From: Alphaproteobacteria bacterium
GTDB taxonomy: Bacteria; Pseudomonadota; Alphaproteobacteria; Rhodobacterales; Rhodobacteraceae
Direction of reading: 5' to 3'
Length of the DNA: 64,000 nt
Assembly (NCBI GenBank): GCA_030427405.1
Contig: JAUHXK010000003.1
Span: forward strand, 186,001 to 250,000
Part shown: piece by piece, positions 37,472 to 46,225 of the stretch
Numbering within the stretch: position 1 is the stretch's first letter
Layout of the letters: every line of letters starts with the position of its first letter
Program-made: the position numbers and the translations under genes
The notes under the pieces: generated by a model
The model's database searches: none
Seen by the model: only the letters and a program-made list of their open reading frames with translations
What the model was told of the DNA's origin: nothing

Positions 37472-38877
37472 GCGACATTCTGATCGTAGATGACGAACGC
37501 GATATTCGCGAATTGGTGTCCGACATTCTGGAGGACGAAGGCTATTCCACCCGGCTGGCGGCGAACTCGGACGAGTGCATGTCGTCAATCAACGCGGAGC
37601 CGCCGGGGCTGTTGATTCTGGACATCTGGCTCAAGGACAGCCGCATGGACGGGATCGACATTCTCAAGGCCGTCAAGCGTGACAACCCGGATGTGCCGGT
37701 GGTGATCATTTCCGGCCATGGCAATATCGAGATTGCCGTGGCGGCGATAAAGCAGGGCGCGTATGACTTTATCGAAAAGCCCTTTAACATCGACCAGTTG
37801 ATGGTCGTGATCCGCCGCGCGATGGAAACCTCGCGCCTGCGCCGCGAGAACGCATCGCTCAAGCGCAAAGAGGTCAACAATTCCGACATGATCGGCAAAT
37901 CGGCTGCTTTCCGAACGATGCAGGGGCACCTTGACAAGGTCACCAAATCCAACGGCCGGGTCATGCTCAGCGGTCCTGCGGGGTCGGGCAAGGAAATCGC
38001 CGCGCGCTATATTCACGCGCATTCGAACCGGGCCAATGCGCCGTTCGTGACAGTGAACTGCGCCGGGATTGAACCCGAACGGGTCGAAGAGGTGCTGTTT
38101 GGCCGCGAATCCGCCGAAAGGGGCGTGGAATCTGGCCTGTTGGAAGAGGCGCATGGCGGCGTGGTCTATTTCGACGAGGTCGCGGATATGCCGCTGGGAA
38201 CCCAGTCCAAGATTTTGCGCGTGCTGGTCGATCAGCAGTTCCAGCGCGTTGGCGGCTCGGACAAGGTGCGCGTCGACTTGCGGGTTATATCTTCGACCAA
38301 CCGCGATCTGGAAACCGAGATTGCTGCGAACCGGTTTCGCGAAGAGCTTTATCACCGGTTGAACGTGGTGCCGATCGCGGTTCCCTCGCTGGAAGAGCGT
38401 CGTGAAGACATCCCGGTTCTTGCCCAGCATTTCATTGAAATGTGCAATGAAACGCAGGGGCTGCCGGTTCGGGACCTGTCCGAGGAAGCGGTTGCGTTGT
38501 TGCAGACCATGACCTGGCCCGGCAATGTCCGGCAGTTGAAGAACCTGATCGAAAGGGTGCTTATCCTGGGCGATGGCTCTGGCCCGATCGAGGCGCGCGA
38601 GCTGCCGAACGAAGAGGAAAAGACCGAAGATTCGGGCCGGGTGGTGCTGTCAGGCGCGCTTGCAACGCTTCCGCTGCGCGAAGCCCGCGAGGCGTTCGAG
38701 CGTGAATATCTTCTGACGCAAATCAACCGGTTTGGCGGCAATATCAGCCGCACCGCCAGTTTCGTGGGCATGGAACGCAGCGCGCTGCACCGCAAGCTCA
38801 AGTCTCTGGGGGTTGTCACGTCGAACAAGTCGGGCGCGCGGGTTGCGCAACTGGATGAAGCCGAGCCCGCAGAATAA
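37468..38877 (+). CDS. ntrX: Response regulator NtrX, lacking the GAFTGA loop
   Basis: A 469-residue regulator with receiver Asp52 (ILDIW), Walker A GPAGSGKE (169-176), Walker B VVYFDEV (232-238) and a C-terminal Fis-type HTH (GGNISRTASFVGMERSALHRKL). The segment where sigma-54 activators carry GAFTGA reads LFGRESAERGVESG (210-223), so that contact loop is missing although the length is nearly kept. It overlaps ntrY by four bases (37468-37471). Followed by a 201-bp gap before the MFS gene, with one short GGGCGG/CCGCCC hairpin (38923-38939). Confidence 0.95.
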   Translation: MSDILIVDDERDIRELVSDILEDEGYSTRLAANSDECMSSINAEPPGLLILDIWLKDSRMDGIDILKAVKRDNPDVPVVIISGHGNIEIAVAAIKQGAYDFIEKPFNIDQLMVVIRRAMETSRLRRENASLKRKEVNNSDMIGKSAAFRTMQGHLDKVTKSNGRVMLSGPAGSGKEIAARYIHAHSNRANAPFVTVNCAGIEPERVEEVLFGRESAERGVESGLLEEAHGGVVYFDEVADMPLGTQSKILRVLVDQQFQRVGGSDKVRVDLRVISSTNRDLETEIAANRFREELYHRLNVVPIAVPSLEERREDIPVLAQHFIEMCNETQGLPVRDLSEEAVALLQTMTWPGNVRQLKNLIERVLILGDGSGPIEARELPNEEEKTEDSGRVVLSGALATLPLREAREAFEREYLLTQINRFGGNISRTASFVGMERSALHRKLKSLGVVTSNKSGARVAQLDEAEPAE

Positions 38878-39078
38878 CAGGGCAGAGGGGGCCGGTTGAC
38901 GCTGCCCCGACATTTGGGTTCAGGGCGGTGGGTCCGCCCGACCAAGGTGCCGTTGCGGCCTGACGCAGCGCAGCCGAAACCGAGCCGTGCGGAATAACAC
39001 CGTCGCGCAATTTCCAATGTCACGGCGCCTGCGTTTTTCGGATTTCCGCGGCCGACCGTCGGCGTTACAACCTGCCTT

Positions 39079-40260
39079 ATGAGATTTCCGTTCATGACGT
39101 TTTTGCAGGTCATCCTGTTGTGGTTGGCCGGGCTGGGCGCGGCCACGCAATTTGCCAAGATTGCCGTGCCGTTTGCCGAGATCGGTCTTTATTACCCGGC
39201 CCAAGGCGATGCCCTTGGATGGCTGTTGTCCATCATCAGCCTGATGGGAGCGATACTGGGTGCTGTTTCGGGGGCGATTGCGGGCAAGATCGGCCCGCTG
39301 CGCCTTTTGGCTTTTGGACTGGTGCTTGGTGGTGCGGTATCGCTGTTGCAGGCCATGATCCCGCCATTTCCGGTCATGCTGGCCAGTCGGATCGTCGAGG
39401 GGTTGTCTCATTTGGCAATCGTGGTGGCCGCGCCGACATTGATTGCGCAACTGACCCGGGGCAGGGCACGCAATGCCGCCATGGTTCTTTGGAGCTCGTT
39501 CTTTGGCGTGGCCTTTGCGCTGAATGTCTGGATCGGGCTGCCTTTCGTGGATTGGTACGGCCTGCCTGCCTATTTTGCGCTGCACGGCATTTTGATGCTG
39601 GTGATCATGGCGCTGGTCCTGATGTGCCGCATCCGCGTTGTGCAAGACCAGGTCGATCACGGGGGCAGGGGATTTGCGCTGTTTGTCCAGGCCCATCTGA
39701 ACAGCTATCGGTCGGCTTATGTGTCGGCCCCGGCGATCGGGTGGTTCTTTTACACGCTGACCTTCGTGTCGCTTCTGGCGATCCTGCCGGGCCGGCTGCC
39801 TTCGGGGGTGAGCGCACAGATCGCCGGGCTGATGCCTTTGGCCGGAATTGTCCTTTCCTGGCTGGCGGTGCCTGTATTGCTGAACGTCATGTCCGCTGTG
39901 TCGGTCGTCAATATCGGCTTTGGGCTGGGTATCGTCGCCTTGGCGGCATCCTATTTCGGCGCGCCGCTGTGGATGGTCTGCATCGGGTTGTTCTCGGTTC
40001 TGGGGCTTGTTCAGGGCGGCAGCTTTGCCGCTGTCCCGCAGTTGAACCAAACGGCAGACAACCAGGCGCTGAGCTATGGGGCGCTGGCGCAGATGGGAAA
40101 TGCCGGAAACCTGCTGGGCACACCGGTCCTGCTATGGGTGCTTGGGCGCAGCGGTGAGGCGGGAATGTTTGCCGCTGTCATCGGCTTTTACGCTGCCGCC
40201 ATGCTGTTGCATCTCTGGCTCGGGTACCGCCGCAGATATGACCGGAAACTGGCCGGATAA
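39079..40260 (+). CDS. MFS transporter
   Basis: A 393-residue integral membrane protein with twelve predicted helices typical of the major facilitator superfamily (CynX/NimT-like by length). The loop between helices 2 and 3 reads AGKIGPLRLLAFGL. It sits between ntrX and trkA, and its stop is 13 bp from the convergent lipoprotein gene. The substrate is unknown; no neighbouring enzyme points to one. Confidence 0.85.
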   Translation: MRFPFMTFLQVILLWLAGLGAATQFAKIAVPFAEIGLYYPAQGDALGWLLSIISLMGAILGAVSGAIAGKIGPLRLLAFGLVLGGAVSLLQAMIPPFPVMLASRIVEGLSHLAIVVAAPTLIAQLTRGRARNAAMVLWSSFFGVAFALNVWIGLPFVDWYGLPAYFALHGILMLVIMALVLMCRIRVVQDQVDHGGRGFALFVQAHLNSYRSAYVSAPAIGWFFYTLTFVSLLAILPGRLPSGVSAQIAGLMPLAGIVLSWLAVPVLLNVMSAVSVVNIGFGLGIVALAASYFGAPLWMVCIGLFSVLGLVQGGSFAAVPQLNQTADNQALSYGALAQMGNAGNLLGTPVLLWVLGRSGEAGMFAAVIGFYAAAMLLHLWLGYRRRYDRKLAG

Positions 40261-40273
40261 GCCGACCGCGCCG

Positions 40274-40753
40274 TCAGCCGGATTGGCCCGGCGTAATGAT
40301 CTGGAACGATCCATCGTCGAATTTCACAAAACACGAGGCCGTGCTTAACGGCGGCAGCCGGGTTGTGGCCATCGCAGGGGTGCCGGATTTCACCGCCTGC
40401 TTGCAGGGTGGCAGACTGACCGGGCGATAGCCTTTTTCGGCCATGCATTGCGCCTCGACCTTGTTGCGCAGCGACTGGTTCACGTCGACCGTGTAGATAT
40501 TGCCCTGTTGCCACCAGCCCGGCGATTGCCAACAGCGTCCGCGACCGTCGCAATAGGTGCGCCCGGGCCAGTAAACGGGCGGGCTTTGGCGGACCTGGTT
40601 GGCCACGGGGGCTTTTTCCAGCGCCAGCACCTGGCACCGGGTCGTTTCGGTCTGCATCTGCGACACGGTTTCCCCCTCGCGGTAATACAACGAGAGAGGA
40701 CCGCAGGCCGTAAGGATCGCCGGTAGAATAAGCAGGCGTGTCACTGTTTTCAT
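40274..40753 (-). CDS. Small lipoprotein of unknown function
   Basis: A 159-residue lipoprotein: the lipobox LTAC places the lipidated Cys at about residue 17. The mature part is rich in Trp, Gly and Cys (RTYCDGRGRCWQSPGWWQ near residue 67), with further Cys pairs at about 104, 118 and 141 that may form disulfides in the periplasm. I do not recognise a domain. It is divergent from trkA and convergent with the MFS gene. Confidence 0.72.
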   Translation of the reverse strand: MKTVTRLLILPAILTACGPLSLYYREGETVSQMQTETTRCQVLALEKAPVANQVRQSPPVYWPGRTYCDGRGRCWQSPGWWQQGNIYTVDVNQSLRNKVEAQCMAEKGYRPVSLPPCKQAVKSGTPAMATTRLPPLSTASCFVKFDDGSFQIITPGQSG

Positions 40754-40793
40754 ATGCTTACATTGCCTCACCTTTCGAACCATGACAATTCAA

Positions 40794-40822
40794 TTGACCC
40801 GTTTGGGGGCATCTGTCATTCA
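40794..40822 (+). promoter_or_regulatory. Possible trkA promoter
   Basis: TTGACC (40794-40799) and CATTCA (40817-40822) are separated by 17 bases and lie 27 bases upstream of the trkA ATG. The -35 box is strong, the -10 weak. Confidence 0.4.
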
Positions 40823-40849
40823 AAGCGTTCAGGCAGAAGGGCCAATACC

Positions 40850-42226
40850 ATGAAGGTCATCATTTGCGGCGCAGGCCAGGTCGGCTGGCAGATTGCGCGT
40901 CACCTGTCGGGCGAACTGAATGACGTGACGGTGGTAGACAACAACCCCGACCTTGTCCGGCGCGCCACCGAAACGCTGGATGTACAGGGCATCGCCGGTT
41001 TTGCCAGCTACCCCGACGTGCTGGAACGGGCCGGCGCGCGGGACGCCGACATGATCATCGCGGCCACGCATTCGGACGAGGTGAACATGGTCACCTGCCA
41101 GATGGCCCATTCGGTGTTCGCCATTCAGCGCAAGATTGCCCGGCTCAGGTCGAAATCCTATCTCGAAGCTATTCACTCGGACCTGTATCGGCGCGACCAC
41201 CTGCCGATCGACGTGGTCATCAGCCCCGAACGCGAGGTCGCCGCGGCGGCCATGCGGCGGCTGTCAGCGCCATCGGCCTTTGACACCGAAATTTTCATGG
41301 ACGGTAAGGCGCAGCTGCTTGGGCTTAGGGTCGACGAGGATTGCCCGATCGTGAACACGCCCCTGCGGCAGCTGACGGACCTGTTCTCCACGCTCAGTTC
41401 CATCGTCGTCGGTATCCGGCGCGAAGGAACGCTGTTTGCGCCGGAATCCGAGGATCAGTTGTTCGAAGGCGACGAATGTTACGTCTTTACCAATGTCAAA
41501 GACGTGGACCGCACGGTCGAGGTTTTTGGCAAGGCGCAGAAAAAGCAGGACCGGTTGGTCATTGTCGGCGGCGGGAATGTCGGGCTTGAGGTTGCGCGCA
41601 CGCTTGAGGAACGGGAAAGCCGTGTCCGGGCCAAGATCGTGGAACGCGACCGGCGGTGCGCGGAAATGGCGGCCGAGGCGTTGGAACGCACGATTGTCCT
41701 GAACGGTGACGGGCTGGATGCGGCCCTGCTGCGCGAGGCGGGGATCGAACGGGCGGACGCCATGCTGGCTGTGACGGATGATGACCGCACCAACATGCTG
41801 GCCGCCGTGCGTGCCAAGGCCGAAGGCTGTGCGCTGGCGATTGCACTGATCAACGATCCCAGCATGGTTGCCCTGATGGGGCCGCTGGGGATCGACGCCT
41901 ATATCAACCCGCGCGCCACGACGGTCAGTTCGATCCTGCGCCATATCCGCCATGGCCGGGTCCGGCAGGTCTATTCGATCGGCGATGCCGAGGCCGAGGT
42001 GATCGAGGCCGAGGTTCTGTCGACCTCGCCACTGGCCGGGCAGAAACTCCGCGATATCGACTTTCCCGAAGGCGTTCTGGTGGGCGCGGTGCGCAAAGGG
42101 GACGAGGTCTTGCGTCCGACGGGCAGCCTGCGGATCGAGGAAAAGGATGTGGTTGCCATTTTCGCGATGGCCAAGGATGTCCCCGAAGTCGAACGCCTGA
42201 TGCAGGTTTCGATAGATTTCTTCTGA
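40850..42226 (+). CDS. trkA: Trk potassium uptake protein TrkA
   Basis: A 458-residue peripheral NAD-binding subunit that gates TrkH. Two RCK-N domains are visible with dinucleotide loops CGAGQVGWQIA (about 5-15) and VGGGNVGLEVA (about 240-250), each followed by a TrkA-C domain. The ATG at 40850 is used since MKVIICGAGQVG is the family opening. Its stop overlaps the trkH start (TGATG, 42224-42228). Confidence 0.96.
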   Translation: MKVIICGAGQVGWQIARHLSGELNDVTVVDNNPDLVRRATETLDVQGIAGFASYPDVLERAGARDADMIIAATHSDEVNMVTCQMAHSVFAIQRKIARLRSKSYLEAIHSDLYRRDHLPIDVVISPEREVAAAAMRRLSAPSAFDTEIFMDGKAQLLGLRVDEDCPIVNTPLRQLTDLFSTLSSIVVGIRREGTLFAPESEDQLFEGDECYVFTNVKDVDRTVEVFGKAQKKQDRLVIVGGGNVGLEVARTLEERESRVRAKIVERDRRCAEMAAEALERTIVLNGDGLDAALLREAGIERADAMLAVTDDDRTNMLAAVRAKAEGCALAIALINDPSMVALMGPLGIDAYINPRATTVSSILRHIRHGRVRQVYSIGDAEAEVIEAEVLSTSPLAGQKLRDIDFPEGVLVGAVRKGDEVLRPTGSLRIEEKDVVAIFAMAKDVPEVERLMQVSIDFF

Positions 42227-43764
42227 TGGGTGTCGCGCGCAGACAGCAGGTCGGGGTATTGCGGCGGCTGCCGTTATTCCTGCTGATCTGGGGGATGGCG
42301 TCGCTGGCGATGTGGATTCCCGCGATCTATGCGCTTGCGCTGGATGATCACCCGACCTCGCGGTCGTTCTTTTATTCAGGCTTGCTGGGCGTTTTTCTTG
42401 TTGGGCTTATTGCGCTGGCGATGATGAACCGCCAGCCAAGGTACGGAACGCTGGGTCAGCTTGCCGTTCTGCTTGCGACCTTTACCATCCTGCCGCTGTT
42501 TCTGGCGGTGCCCTTCCATGATGCCGTCGGCAATACCACGTTTCTGAACGCGTATTTCGATATGGTCAGCGCGCTGACCACGACCGGGGCCGACCTGTTC
42601 CCCGATCCGTCCCGCCTGTTGGCGCCGCTGCATCTATGGCGCGCCCTGGTGGGGTGGCTGGGTGGATTGCTGATGTGGATTTCGGCCGCGGCGATCCTGG
42701 CTCCGCTGTCGCTGGGCGGGTTCGAGGTTACCGCGCGCGGAGAGCCGGGCCGCCCGGTTTCGGGCGTGGCGCAAAGCGAAAAGGTGGACCCGCGCGGGCG
42801 GTTGTTGCGTGTGTCGCGCACGCTGGCGCCGGTCTATGTCGGCCTGACGGCGGTGATTTGGGTCCTGTTGCTGATCGCGGGCGAGGCCGGATTGACCGCG
42901 ATCTGCCATGCGATGTCGGTAATGGCCACCTCGGGTATTTCGCCGGTCGGCGGGTTGGAGGGGGCCGCTGCTGGATTGACGGGCGAGGCGATCCTTTTCC
43001 TGTTCATGTTTTTTGCCTTGTCCCGCCTGACGTTTTCCGCCGACACCGCCGCGTCCGGCCAGTTGCGGCTGGACCAGGACCCCGAGTTCCGGATCGGTCT
43101 GATGATCGTCGTCGCGGTGGCGCTGCTGCTGTTCTTTCGCGTCCTGGCGGGTGTCGCCGAACTGGGCGGGCATGTGGATGTGTGGCAATTGCTGAATGTG
43201 ATGTGGGGCATGGTGTTTACCGTCATGTCCTTTCTGACCACGGCCGGATTCGAAAGTGCGAACTGGAACGACGCGCAGCAATTGTCGGGGCTGGGAACGC
43301 CGGGGCTGGTCCTGATGGGGCTTGCCCTGATTGGCGGTGGCGTCGCCACGACCGCCGGGGGCGTCAAGTTGCTGCGGGTTTATGCCCTGTACCTCAACGG
43401 TGCGCGCGAGATTGATCGTCTGATCTATCCGTCTTCGGTAAGCCGCGAAGGCGGCAACAATCGCCGCATCCAAAGTGACGGCGCCTTCATCGCCTGGATC
43501 TTCCTGATGATGTTTGCCATCACGCTGGGGCTGTTTGACGTGTTGCTGGCGGCCTTTGGCGTTACTTTCGAACACGCCATGGTGCTGAGCGTCGCGACAC
43601 TCAGTACAACCGGGCCGCTGATCGAACTGGCCACGGACGACCCGATCCGCCTGATTGACCTGGGCGGGGGGGCAAAACTTGTGCTTTGTGCCGCGATGGT
43701 GATCGGACGGCTTGAGACATTGGCAATCATCGCGCTGATCACGCCTGCGTTGTGGCGCGGTTGA
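42226..43764 (+). CDS. trkH: Trk potassium transporter membrane subunit TrkH
   Basis: A 512-residue membrane channel subunit with four pore repeats. The selectivity-filter-like segments SALTTTGADL, MATSGISPVGG, FLTTAGFESAN and ATLSTTGPL are all visible. It forms a dimer that conducts potassium under TrkA control. It starts in the trkA stop codon, and hfq follows after 132 bp. Confidence 0.95.
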   Translation: MGVARRQQVGVLRRLPLFLLIWGMASLAMWIPAIYALALDDHPTSRSFFYSGLLGVFLVGLIALAMMNRQPRYGTLGQLAVLLATFTILPLFLAVPFHDAVGNTTFLNAYFDMVSALTTTGADLFPDPSRLLAPLHLWRALVGWLGGLLMWISAAAILAPLSLGGFEVTARGEPGRPVSGVAQSEKVDPRGRLLRVSRTLAPVYVGLTAVIWVLLLIAGEAGLTAICHAMSVMATSGISPVGGLEGAAAGLTGEAILFLFMFFALSRLTFSADTAASGQLRLDQDPEFRIGLMIVVAVALLLFFRVLAGVAELGGHVDVWQLLNVMWGMVFTVMSFLTTAGFESANWNDAQQLSGLGTPGLVLMGLALIGGGVATTAGGVKLLRVYALYLNGAREIDRLIYPSSVSREGGNNRRIQSDGAFIAWIFLMMFAITLGLFDVLLAAFGVTFEHAMVLSVATLSTTGPLIELATDDPIRLIDLGGGAKLVLCAAMVIGRLETLAIIALITPALWRG

Positions 43765-43896
43765 ACACCCGCCAGCCCTGCCGGTTTGGTGCGTGATTTT
43801 TCATCTGGAATATCTTGGCGCGCCACTCCATACTCGGCCAGAGGGAGCGCGTTGGTCCGCAGCGCGTAGCAAGAACAACGGCGAGACTATAAAAAC

Positions 43897-44136
43897 ATGG
43901 CTTCGGACAGACAGAATCTTCAGGACGCGTTCCTGAACAATGTACGCAAAGCAAAAGTCCCGGTCACGATTTTCCTGATCAACGGTGTCAAATTGCAGGG
44001 TGTGATCACCTGGTTCGATAATTTCTGCGTATTGTTGCGCCGCGACGGACAGTCGCAGTTGGTATACAAACACGCAATCTCGACCATCATGCCATCGCAA
44101 CCGATCAACCTGTACGAGGGCGAAGACGCCTCTTGA
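43897..44136 (+). CDS. hfq: RNA chaperone Hfq
   Basis: A 79-residue hexameric Sm-like protein that pairs small RNAs with mRNAs. The Sm1 motif [19 protein letters not shown] and the Sm2 motif [10 protein letters not shown] are exact; there is almost no C-terminal tail, which is usual in this group. It overlaps hflX (TGATG, 44134-44138). The presence of Hfq is relevant to the candidate small RNA near 63.7 kb. Confidence 0.98.
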   Translation: MASDRQNLQDAFLNNVRKAKVPVTIFLINGVKLQGVITWFDNFCVLLRRDGQSQLVYKHAISTIMPSQPINLYEGEDAS

Positions 44137-45407
44137 TGGAACATGACAGGACGCGCACCCGGGCATGGGTGCTGCATCCCGAAATCAAATCAGACGAACA
44201 GCGCCGCGTTCCCGAACCGGCGCTGGCCGAAGCTGTGGCGCTTGCCGACGCTTTGCCAGACCTCGACGTGGTCGGGTCCGAGATTGTGCGTCTGCAACGC
44301 GCGCAGCCGGGTCTGTTGTTCGGAAGCGGCAAGATCGAAGAACTGGGCGACCGGCTGCATGACCACGAGGTCGAGCTTGTCCTGATCGACGGTCCGGTCA
44401 CCCCGGTCCAGCAACGCAATCTGGAAAAGGCCTGGAAGGTCAAGATCCTGGATCGCACCGGTCTGATCCTTGAGATCTTCAGCGACCGGGCGCGCACCCG
44501 CGAGGGTGTGTTGCAAGTCGAAATGGCGGCGCTCAGCTATCAGAGAACCCGGCTGGTGCGGGCCTGGACCCACCTGGAACGCCAACGGGGCGGGCTGGGC
44601 TTTGTCGGCGGTCCGGGTGAGACGCAGATCGAGGCCGACCGCCGCGCGATTGACGAACAGCTTGTGCGTTTGCGGCGGCAATTGCAGAAAGTGGTCAAGA
44701 CACGCACCCTGCACCGGGCGGCGCGGGCCAAGGTTCCGTATCCGATTGTTGCGCTGGTGGGTTATACCAATGCCGGAAAATCGACGCTGTTCAACCGGTT
44801 GACCGGGGCCGAGGTGATGGCAAAGGACATGCTGTTTGCCACCCTCGACCCGACAATGCGGCGGGTACAGCTGCCTGACGGCCCCGAGGTGATCCTGTCG
44901 GACACGGTGGGGTTCATCTCGAACCTGCCAACAGAGCTGGTCGCGGCTTTTCGCGCCACGCTGGAAGAGGTGCTTGGTGCGGACCTGATCGTGCATGTGC
45001 GCGATATCAGCCACGCGGAAACCGATGCGCAGGCGCGCGATGTCGCGGCGATTCTGGCGTCGCTGGGCGTCGATGATGAACGGCCGCAGCTTGAAGTCTG
45101 GAACAAGATCGACCTGCTGGACCGGGATGAGCGTGACGCGGCGTTGGCTCGGGCCGAGCGTGACGCGGATATCTTTGCCCTGTCAGCCGTAACCGGCGAG
45201 GGGCTGCCGCAGTTGTTGGAACAGATTGCGACCACGATTCAGGGCGCGCGGCATCAGGCCACTTTGACCCTCGGGTTCGCCGAGGGGAACAAACGCGCCT
45301 GGCTGTTCCGGCAGGATGTCGTCCGCGCCGAGGAACAGACAGAGACGGGGTTTGTCCTGCAGGTTCTGTGGACGGACAAGCAAGCCGCGCAATTCGCCGC
45401 CCTGTGA
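44136..45407 (+). CDS. hflX: Ribosome-associated GTPase HflX
   Basis: A 423-residue GTPase that splits stalled ribosomes under stress. The N-terminal domain ends with RGGLGFVGGPGETQIEADRR and a coiled coil, then the G domain with G1 GYTNAGKST, G3 DTVGFI and G4 NKIDLL. The ATG at 44136 overlaps the hfq stop; the order hfq-hflX is conserved across proteobacteria. Confidence 0.97.
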   Translation: MEHDRTRTRAWVLHPEIKSDEQRRVPEPALAEAVALADALPDLDVVGSEIVRLQRAQPGLLFGSGKIEELGDRLHDHEVELVLIDGPVTPVQQRNLEKAWKVKILDRTGLILEIFSDRARTREGVLQVEMAALSYQRTRLVRAWTHLERQRGGLGFVGGPGETQIEADRRAIDEQLVRLRRQLQKVVKTRTLHRAARAKVPYPIVALVGYTNAGKSTLFNRLTGAEVMAKDMLFATLDPTMRRVQLPDGPEVILSDTVGFISNLPTELVAAFRATLEEVLGADLIVHVRDISHAETDAQARDVAAILASLGVDDERPQLEVWNKIDLLDRDERDAALARAERDADIFALSAVTGEGLPQLLEQIATTIQGARHQATLTLGFAEGNKRAWLFRQDVVRAEEQTETGFVLQVLWTDKQAAQFAAL

Positions 45408-45430
45408 TCCGGCACGAAGCTGAGGTAGGC

Positions 45431-45736
45431 ATGTCAGGCGAAAAGATCTTTCTGAACGGGTATATCATGGTTCCTCCCGACAGGATCGAACAGGTCCGGG
45501 CGGCCTTGCCGGACCACATCGCGTTGACCCGCGACGAACCCGGCTGCCTGGTCTTTGAAGTTCTGGAAGACCCCGATACAGCGGGCCGTTTCAATGTACG
45601 TGAAGTGTTCGCAAACCAGGCCGCCTTTGACGCCCATCAGGCCCGGACGCGGGCGTCGGACTGGTTCCGGATCACGCAGGGCCTGCCGCGCGACTATTCG
45701 ATCACCAGGCAACAGGATCAAAGACCGTCGACCTGA
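45431..45736 (+). CDS. Antibiotic biosynthesis monooxygenase-like (ABM) protein
   Basis: A 101-residue protein with the dimeric ferredoxin-like barrel of the ABM family: GYIMVPPDRIEQVRAALP, EPGCLVFEVLEDPD and the FNVREVFANQAAFDAHQ block are characteristic. GAGGT precedes the ATG 45431. Its last 19 bases overlap the convergent SnoaL-like gene. It may be a quinol monooxygenase-type enzyme or a binding protein; no partner is visible. Confidence 0.82.
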   Translation: MSGEKIFLNGYIMVPPDRIEQVRAALPDHIALTRDEPGCLVFEVLEDPDTAGRFNVREVFANQAAFDAHQARTRASDWFRITQGLPRDYSITRQQDQRPST

Positions 45737-46128
45737 CGCTGGAAATCTTCGGCGTCGAACCAGCCCTGCGACGCGATGACCTTGTGGTCCGCGTCCAAGT
45801 CCCATTCTTCCCAGCCACGTATGACGACAAGGTTGCCGGTTTCGGCATGGTGCCCTTCCAGCGTCCAGACGAAGATGGCGTGGCTGCCCGCCCATCGCAA
45901 CATGTCGCAGCGCAGTTCAAGGTCGGGAAACTGCGCGTGAAATCCGCGCGCCATTTCCGAAATTGCGGCGCGTCCCTGCAAGGGTTTGTCCCTGTTGATG
46001 GATATCTGACCTTCGGGGACAAAAAACGCCGCAACCGCGTCCGGATCGCCCGAGCTCCAGGCTATGGCATAGTCGCGTGCAAGATTGTTCAGAGTGTCTC
46101 GAACGCTGCCCACCGGCCTTCCCCTCAT
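45718..46128 (-). CDS. SnoaL-like / NTF2-fold protein
   Basis: A 136-residue NTF2-fold protein with the usual layout: an N-terminal helix ending WSSGDPDAVAAFF, GRAAISEMARGF, and strands around HAIFVWTLEGHHAETGN. It resembles the DUF4440/SnoaL set of uncertain function. It is different in sequence from the SnoaL protein at 4196. It overlaps the ABM-like gene tail to tail by 19 bases. The 97 bp behind its start lead into the acylase gene end. Confidence 0.75.
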   Translation of the reverse strand: MRGRPVGSVRDTLNNLARDYAIAWSSGDPDAVAAFFVPEGQISINRDKPLQGRAAISEMARGFHAQFPDLELRCDMLRWAGSHAIFVWTLEGHHAETGNLVVIRGWEEWDLDADHKVIASQGWFDAEDFQRQVDGL

Positions 46129-46225
46129 GTCCGTACATCGGCCCCCAGGATGCTAGTCGAAAATGGGGCCGCGCGTCCATGTAAGGCCGCCGCAAGGGGC
46201 GGGGAATTGCCGATGCCGCCCGGTC

